A DNA stretch of 64,000 bases from Opisthorchis felineus (taxonomy: Eukaryota > Platyhelminthes > Trematoda > Opisthorchiida > Opisthorchiidae). A program made the position numbers and the translations under genes. Each line of letters begins with the position of its first letter. The first letter of the stretch is position 1. This document shows positions 57,652-64,000 of this stretch, in pieces. The notes below the pieces were generated by a model. It saw only the letters and a list, made by a program, of their open reading frames with translations. It did no database searches and had not been told where the DNA came from. The stretch is taken from assembly GCA_004794785.1 (NCBI GenBank), contig SJOL01010039.1:296094-360093 (forward strand). Reading direction: 5' to 3'.

Positions 57652-58726
57652 AACACTTCGGAAACAGTCAGTTCCAGTTAATTTTTCTGATGAGAAAACA
57701 CCTCCAACTTCTCGACCGTTTCTTCACTCTCGCATGGCGTCTCTTTCAGAATGACATCATGGTATTGTACGCTGACATGGCTTGGTAAAAAGTGTGATAA
57801 GACCGCAATAACCACACGTTTCCCATTTAATCACTGAGCTTAAACCCGCTAACACGACTTGTCCACGTTTTGGGGGCCAAGTGGACGCCTTTGACCACAA
57901 AGTAATCTGTCTCGTCTAAGCAATCGATTAACCTTTGATTAATTTTCTGAGATTGTCAATGACTATCTGCATTTTTATCCTTCTGGACCGACCAAAAACG
58001 GCCGCTTCCGTAAGATTGTCTTTTTTGGGACGAAAATTAAAAAGTACTTTAAGTGACTAAGAAAAACTAGCCTGTCTTGGGAAATGTTTTTTAATATTTG
58101 AGCAGATAGTTACTTCAAAGTAATCTAGCAAGCATTTCAACTCCCCATTGCACATTAGTCTTTCGGACGCGATTCAACTGAGTCCAGTTCACAACTGGAT
58201 ATTAATTTTCTTTTGCGGTGATTTTGGTCACTGCCACACAGAATTTTATCACTGTGGGGACAAGGGGATCCAAAAAATGCTTGCCGTAGTATTTTATGTA
58301 CTGTTGCACTAAAACGCCGCAATCTGGTCAGTCCCGTTGTTCGAGTGAATCAAAATCTTGTCGATCCAGATTTTCGAATGCGATGCACAAATTGGACGTG
58401 CAATAAATCATCCTGAATTTTCAGCGCGTTTAAGTTTGGGTTCCAATGTGACAAACATGATTTCACATCGTTGAACTTTGACCAGGTTTACGCCTGCTTT
58501 TGTTCAGTTTACGTGAATACACTGGTTCATTTTTTCAAACAAGATGTACGAATGACGTATTTATTGGCCACATATAAAGTAGTGAGCAAGCAACTTTGCG
58601 TAGCATCAACGATGATGTAAACATCTCATAATTGCTTCTATTGGTTTGGTAAATGGGGAGAACACAAGAATGGAAAAACCATGTGTTAGTGCACAATCTT
58701 ATCGCTTCAAAAAAATCACCGAGATT

Positions 58727-58859
58727 TAGCCTCTTTTTCGGTACTACAAATTTGAAGCCTCGCTTTCATCTTCATTCCGAAACCACTGAGCAAAACTTTC
58801 GATATCAAGAAGATATTTTTATTGTGTTAACAAATTGGCGTGTCACAGGCAGTCGAAAA
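58727..58859 (+). CDS. exon candidate
   Basis: The frame reads FSLFFGTTNLKPRFHLHSET, then TEQNFRYQEDIFIVLTNWRV, to donor CGAAAAG|GTAGGTAT. The acceptor (AAATCACCGAG|A) is weak. An opposite-strand open frame of 130 codons overlaps, which weakens both readings. Confidence 0.3.
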
Positions 58860-61308
58860 GGTAGGTATTTGAGCAATACGGCTGGTAAACAGAAATTTTG
58901 GAAATTCAAAATGCTCAGACAAGAAAGATGTATCAGTTATGTGCTCTAATGGGAGAAAAAGGAACTGCGAGCACACGGTCCAAACAGAGTGTTTACAAGG
59001 AAAAGTGAGAAACAGCAGTTCATGCGATAGGAATTTTCTTAATCGGATGAGGCTGGAACCTTCCGGACTTTGGTCGAATAAGAAGTGAATTAGGGTCCCC
59101 GAAGGTGGTAAAGACCCGGTATAGAAAGTAAATGGAACACGGGAGAGTGCGCAAATGTAGGCAGTTGTTTTGTGAGGATTTCGATTATAAAAATCCTGGT
59201 ACTTAAGTTTGGGTGGCACATTTATATCTATAAATTTGGTAAGGTGTTAGCCTTCTAAATGAATGTCTTCACCTGACCTTTCGAGGGTGAATTTGAAAGC
59301 AGTGGTAGAAAAATAAACACCCTAAAGGGATGATGCTGAAAATTGTTCCGCCTCTTAGTTCTTTGGCGTGAGTACAAGTGTGTACCAATGTAAGTTGCAA
59401 CTCACTAGGGAAACAGCGCACCATGTGAAATGGGGATAGCTTTGGAGTTGCTGCTGTAAATCTGGTAAGTTGTGCAAAATCAGCCTTCCAAAAGCGGTCA
59501 CTGCAGAAAAAACGTCTTTATAAGGTTTCACTATAATGACACGTGGTAATTCTGCTTCGCTGCTTAGGTTAGACTGCAGGAAAGCACGCCTCGGTTAACA
59601 GTCAGGCCGAGCTGTGGCCCTTTGGGGATCAACAATGTTCAAGGAAAAAACCCAAACCATCCTGATATGTCCAGTTGTTTCTGTATATCAAAAAGTGGTC
59701 ATCTGGTGCCATATGATCGCAACACGGTTTGAATTATCCCAGTTTTCTGGTATGTATTGTAGAAAAACTGCCCTGTCTGGAAAAAGTTCACTCAGATAAG
59801 CGTGTCTAGGGTTGGTGCACTAAACACTTGCGCAAAATTTCCCACCACATGCCATAAAGGCTCTGATGAGATTTTCACATCTGGTAGCCTTAGAGTTGTC
59901 TGCAGAAGATAGCCAACTTATTGGGAGAAAATCTTCAAGATGGGTATGAAACTTGCAACTTCCTAATTTTGACCTGAAAGTTTCACGGATCCTCCGAATA
60001 AAGTAAACTTTCAGATAGAACGCGGATTGTTTACTTGTAGTAGAAAGACAAGAAGGACCAAAAGTAGCAAACAACACTTCAACAATTTTTCGCGTAATCC
60101 GAAACGAGGTTCCACTTAACCCCTGTTCCTCCTAAATGAAATTTCCCGAAGCTCTCCACTGATCTTAAAGGCTGATTTTATCAGGTGAAAATAGCGAGGT
60201 ATGGGGCCGGCAACCCGGACCACGGATGTATCAGTTTTTGACCGCTTCAGATGTGCGGGATCGTACATAACATGCCAAAGCAAATACTATCCATACACTA
60301 TGGTGGACTTGATTGGTATGGAATGTAGAGAGGTCCTGAGTGGGTGTGAGGAAACTTTCACTCTTCCGAAGTCTGAACAGATGATGATGATGACAAGATG
60401 GAGATAAAGAACGGTTCCCTAACAGGTACTACAAGTAAATCAAATCAGTTGCCTCTGATGGATAAAGAACTCGTCAGGGAATAAACCAGGCTGAAAGCCC
60501 AATGTAATAGCTGAGCAATTTGTTGTTCAGGTTTTCAAACACTGATAAAAACAGCTAGCAAGAACTGAGGTGTGATTCCCTCAAGAGACCCGAATATTTG
60601 GCGTAAGCAATCAGCAACCATGATCAGTCTTCTGTTCTTATTTAAACTGTTTGATCGCTCATTGTAAGACTCATCTGTTACGCAAACTGTATTCAAAGTG
60701 TCATGCGAAACACAGTCATTATAGCAACTGTATCCAGGTGTAATCCAAAAACCGTTTTTCTCTTCTAATCCGGCAAGCTAATGAACTCCAAAAGAGGGTT
60801 TCCCGGGGGAGTGAGAAGAAAACAAGTTGACTGGAGCTCACAAGTTTTCAACGATTTAGATCTCAGGATAATCTGATTTCATTAATAATGAAGATCATCA
60901 GTGTTCGAATGGAGTAGTAAACTCACACAGAAACATGATCAAACAAGATAAGTGTATGGAAAATGCAGTTGTGCATTGCTTGCAGAAGTATAACAACAGT
61001 GCACTTTGCCTGTGGCATGGCGATCCACATGGGCCTTCACAATTATTCATATTGCTTGCATAGTTCGACAGTTGGGATGCTAAAGCTGATGATGAGCTAC
61101 TGCAACCTTCATTTCAATAACCTCGCAGTTAGCACTACCTTCTGGGACAGGAGCTGGCACTGAGATTAACTCCTGAAGCAGTGGGCTCTGAACTGATCGG
61201 TGCAGGTTGTCTACCTTCAAAGTGAAGAGCAAGACCGTGGTCTCTCATACACTTCCCTCCAAGCTATCGTAGAATTTCTAAAGATACAGTTCCTTTTCAT
61301 CGCTGTAA

Positions 61309-61499
61309 ATGGCCTTGAAAACGCAATTTGAAAAGACCGCATTTATATGCGCCTGGTCACTGATCGCTACAGAAAACCGCCATAGATGCTCTGAAGTCGT
61401 GCTGGCAACCGTCACGGGCAACAAAATTGTTTCGTCTGGCTCATATGTGTTCTGTCACCTTTTAACCGACCTTTTAACGGGTGAGGTGCTCCAGTGCGC
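61309..61499 (+). CDS. first-exon candidate
   Basis: ATG at 61309 starts a frame MALKTQFEKTAFICAWSLIA, then VTGNKIVSSGSYVFCHLL, passing a strong donor TTAACGG|GTGAGGTG (exon end 61479) and staying open to 61530. An alternative frame after GATCGCTACAG|AAA also looks plausible, so the frame is unsure. Confidence 0.3.
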
Positions 61500-62728
61500 A
61501 CAAGTAATGTGGCCCTCTTTTATGGTCTAGGTTTACCTGTCAAGCTCATTAACACGTGAGTAGCCAGTAAGAATTAATTTCGCTTTAAGATATTTTGACT
61601 CATTATTCCCCTGAAGGAAGTCAGCTGCACGTTAAAACGTGCGCGAGTTCTGATGTCTTCAGAAAAGCCTCTGCTTAAAAGTTGGAGGGCCATAATCGCC
61701 AGAAAATTTTCGGTTCCCCGCCTATCTAAGTGTAAAGTCCAGCAGACGTGAACAAGTCAGCCCCTTTGTGATGGAGATCTTTAATCAAAGAGGAAAAACT
61801 TGAAGGGACCTAATGAATTTTATGGTCCTGTCCTTCAGCAAGCAGTGACTGGAATGTGCAGGCCCACTCTAGACCTACAAAGCGTGGAATCACCAAAAGG
61901 ACTGTCTATGCAGGAAAAAGGATAATAACATCCGTAGGTGGTTAATTTAGACTCTCGCAATTAAAAAAAACATCTGGTGGGTTGAAATGAAATGCAGATC
62001 GTTTTTTTCTTTTGCACATTTCTCAGATAATATCGGTTTTTAGAGAACTACGTTGAGCTGGGTCTCCATTTAGCAGCCACTAGAAATGGTATCATATTCC
62101 AAGCAGTAAAGAAGAACTTGAAGATGAAACTTACGTCATTTTTTGACTGCTTAGTCTTAGGGTTCTGGAGAGGAAACTTTGAGTGCGCTAAAATGGAGGA
62201 AAACGAAGCTCGTTTTGATAGCGTCCACACAAAACCTAAACAAGCTAGTGCACCGTTTTAAAACTGCACTCCTAGTAACCGTGTACCGTGAAATGACAAG
62301 TTTGAATCTAAATCCGAGATTGTGTGACCGAAAGAAGTGCTCTCCTAGGTTCTATTGAACAGAACTGTTCAGTAAGATCAAACAAAACCGACTGTAATGG
62401 CTTACTAAGAACAGGCTTCGTGGCCATCCTACATACCAAGTTGTCTTCAGTGAGCAAACATCATCATACAGGTTTCTTACCTCGTACCACAAACAACAAA
62501 ATCCTTTTCAATATATTGAGCTGAAACAGACACATTAGTGAAGAAAATCAGTTCGCTGTTGAACAAGTATGCAAAATATTTTACTAAACTTTTCCACTGA
62601 ATATTCCTATTTCAATTAGAAAGCACCTAGTAGGACAAATACAGCGACCGAATAGAAAACCAGGTTGGTGTACAAAAACAATGATACAGTCTATTCAGTG
62701 GTTGGGAAGTTAGATTGGTGGGTCAGGG

Positions 62729-63280
62729 TTATGTAAAAGTTTTCACCTGTTTCTCGTGACGGGCAAAAAATATGGTACCTATCCCAATGGCGATCGCTGT
62801 ACCTCTTTCCGGCATCTGTTGGCAAATGACCGTCGGCCGACTTTTCCGTACTTGATAGATTATGCTGAATGATTTGGCCGGATTGACCTGGCGGTATGTT
62901 TTAGTCAGGTGACTGGCGACAGCACCTGTGGAATGCTTGGCTACTCCGGTTTTTCTACGAGTCGATAATTGCTCTTTGATCATGTGAGATCAGTCCCATG
63001 CTGTTCGACCCACATTCGTAAACCATGAATATACAACCATAATGGAAAAGTGCATCGGTACGTTAACGTTGAGATTCTTATTGAAAAATCGGCCGCCGCC
63101 GAAACGTATTCGTAGGCGTGCTGTGTTAAACGTTCGCCATGGATAAGCAGTCAGGCAATGAGTCAGCTTTGCTGAAGCCGCGTCGCTTTTGAAAGGCATC
63201 CAAGTGTATGCAGGATTTTTGCGATCGCTGAGGTTCTTTCTCTTACTACACGATTTTAGCTCAAATGCTCTCATACGAAC
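62729..63280 (-). pseudogene. Penelope-like element relic, GIY-YIG end
   Basis: Minus strand: FNTARLRIRFGGGRFFNKNL, then MVVYSWFTNVGRT (GIY-YIG first strands, VVYSFTC-CG...GRT in kin), a stop at 62990, then MIKEQLSTRRKTGVAKHSTG, AVASHLTKTYRQVNPAKSFS, IIYQ and GTAIAIGIG. This is the C-terminal third of a Penelope-like protein with one in-frame stop and few frame changes, so it is younger than the 15.6-kb copy. Confidence 0.7.
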
Positions 63281-64000
63281 TGCTCCAGATAACTGTTCTC
63301 TAACCGGAAAATCTGCAGCTCAACAACCATTTTGTTATCTATGCAGATCCTGTGGGATCCGCAAGCCAGATACCCTACAATGCAAGAAAATAACGGATGA
63401 GGGGACACCAGGTGGATAGAAATTACGAGGATCGTCTTTATGACCGCCTTAGAAAAGCGACAACTCCTCGGAGGAGTAGCATTCGAGATATTCCCTGGTA
63501 TGCGTCATCAGTTATCGTGAACTGCCGTCTAGTTCTGTAGTTTGAATTCAGGGGCTTAATCCAAAAAGTTGAAATGACATCGTAACTGCGAGTTACTGTG
63601 AGGTACTTATTTGAACTCGTACTTACGCAATGAAGCGCACGAAACAAAAATGTTGTTTAAAACAGTAAACCCGTGGCTTTCCATGACTATCTTTCCGAAT
63701 TTATTGCTGTCAAATTCACTTCTTTAATGTGATACTGAAGAATTTGAAATAAGCAAAGCCAAATGCTACTTATCGTGGAGAGCATATACCAACCCTTTGC
63801 AATATTTCCTGCTTTGACTTGGAGCACATTGTAGGATGCTGTGGGATTTTGTTTCCACACTGAGTCATTTTTAAGTGAAGGTTCGCTATCGCTATCGGAG
63901 CAGAAACCTACAATTCATTATTAGTGATTATATTGGTGCCCACTCGCTATCCACGTCTTCCGACTTGTGTGATCTCTTCAACCTATCAAACTCGGCGTCA
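63281..64000. other. non-coding end of window
   Basis: No exon with paired splice sites. The open frames at 63189-63419 (plus) and 63438-63647 (minus) show no recognisable domain; the first overlaps the Penelope relic. Confidence 0.4.

Noticed and set aside
58827..59219. 130-codon open frame on the minus strand
   Set aside because: Overlaps a plus-strand exon candidate, with no family match and no paired splice sites; kept out as unproven.
1..64000. CRISPR arrays, operons, ribosome binding sites or other prokaryotic features
   Set aside because: The sequence is eukaryotic: spliced exons, SINEs and retroelements; the short tandem arrays lack a repeat-spacer structure.

Overview
This window is animal nuclear DNA, not bacterial. 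It is AT-leaning, its only protein-coding signal is short exons bounded by GT...AG, and it is full of decayed transposable elements. Several introns of only about 30-65 nt sit beside introns of several kb. With Penelope-like retroelement relics (RT plus GIY-YIG), tRNA-derived SINEs and hammerhead-ribozyme-bearing repeats, this fits a parasitic flatworm. A large-genome diphyllobothriid-type tapeworm (Spirometra/Dibothriocephalus/Schistocephalus group) is my best guess; the species is inferred, not shown.

Plus strand, about 1.3-48.8 kb: I find a long series of exon candidates with good splice sites. Each is open in one frame and most junction phases agree: 1273, 1769, 2632, 3352, 7656, 8796, 10463, 10773, 13528, 14139, 17463, 18529, 18685, 18788, 18918, 29203, 30677, 32805, 42962, 46043, 48241, 48522 and 48749. 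They read as one large gene (or two adjacent ones) whose product I cannot name. Phase gaps (7710 to 8796; 19011 to 29203) show that some exons are missing. Possible 3' exons lie at 49.9-50.5 kb. On the minus strand at 52.4-53.8 kb a small gene encodes a short N-terminus followed by one membrane-spanning segment. Weaker exon candidates lie at 9.7 kb (minus) and at 57.4, 58.7 and 61.3 kb (plus).

Between the exons are at least three Penelope-like relics (15.6-16.9 kb, 20.4-21.3 kb, 62.7-63.3 kb minus), a decayed non-LTR reverse transcriptase (21.5-22.4 kb), tRNA-derived SINEs of three kinds, a 116-bp hairpin, a CCACT pentanucleotide array and simple AT repeats.

The most interesting signal is RNA-level. 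A dispersed foldback repeat (about ten copies) carries in each arm a sequence that folds as a type I hammerhead ribozyme. A second, unrelated repeat carries a hammerhead with a textbook core at 27080-27121 and three decayed relatives. Both have a very short palindromic stem III, as known from ribozymes of Penelope-like elements and retrozymes that act as dimers.
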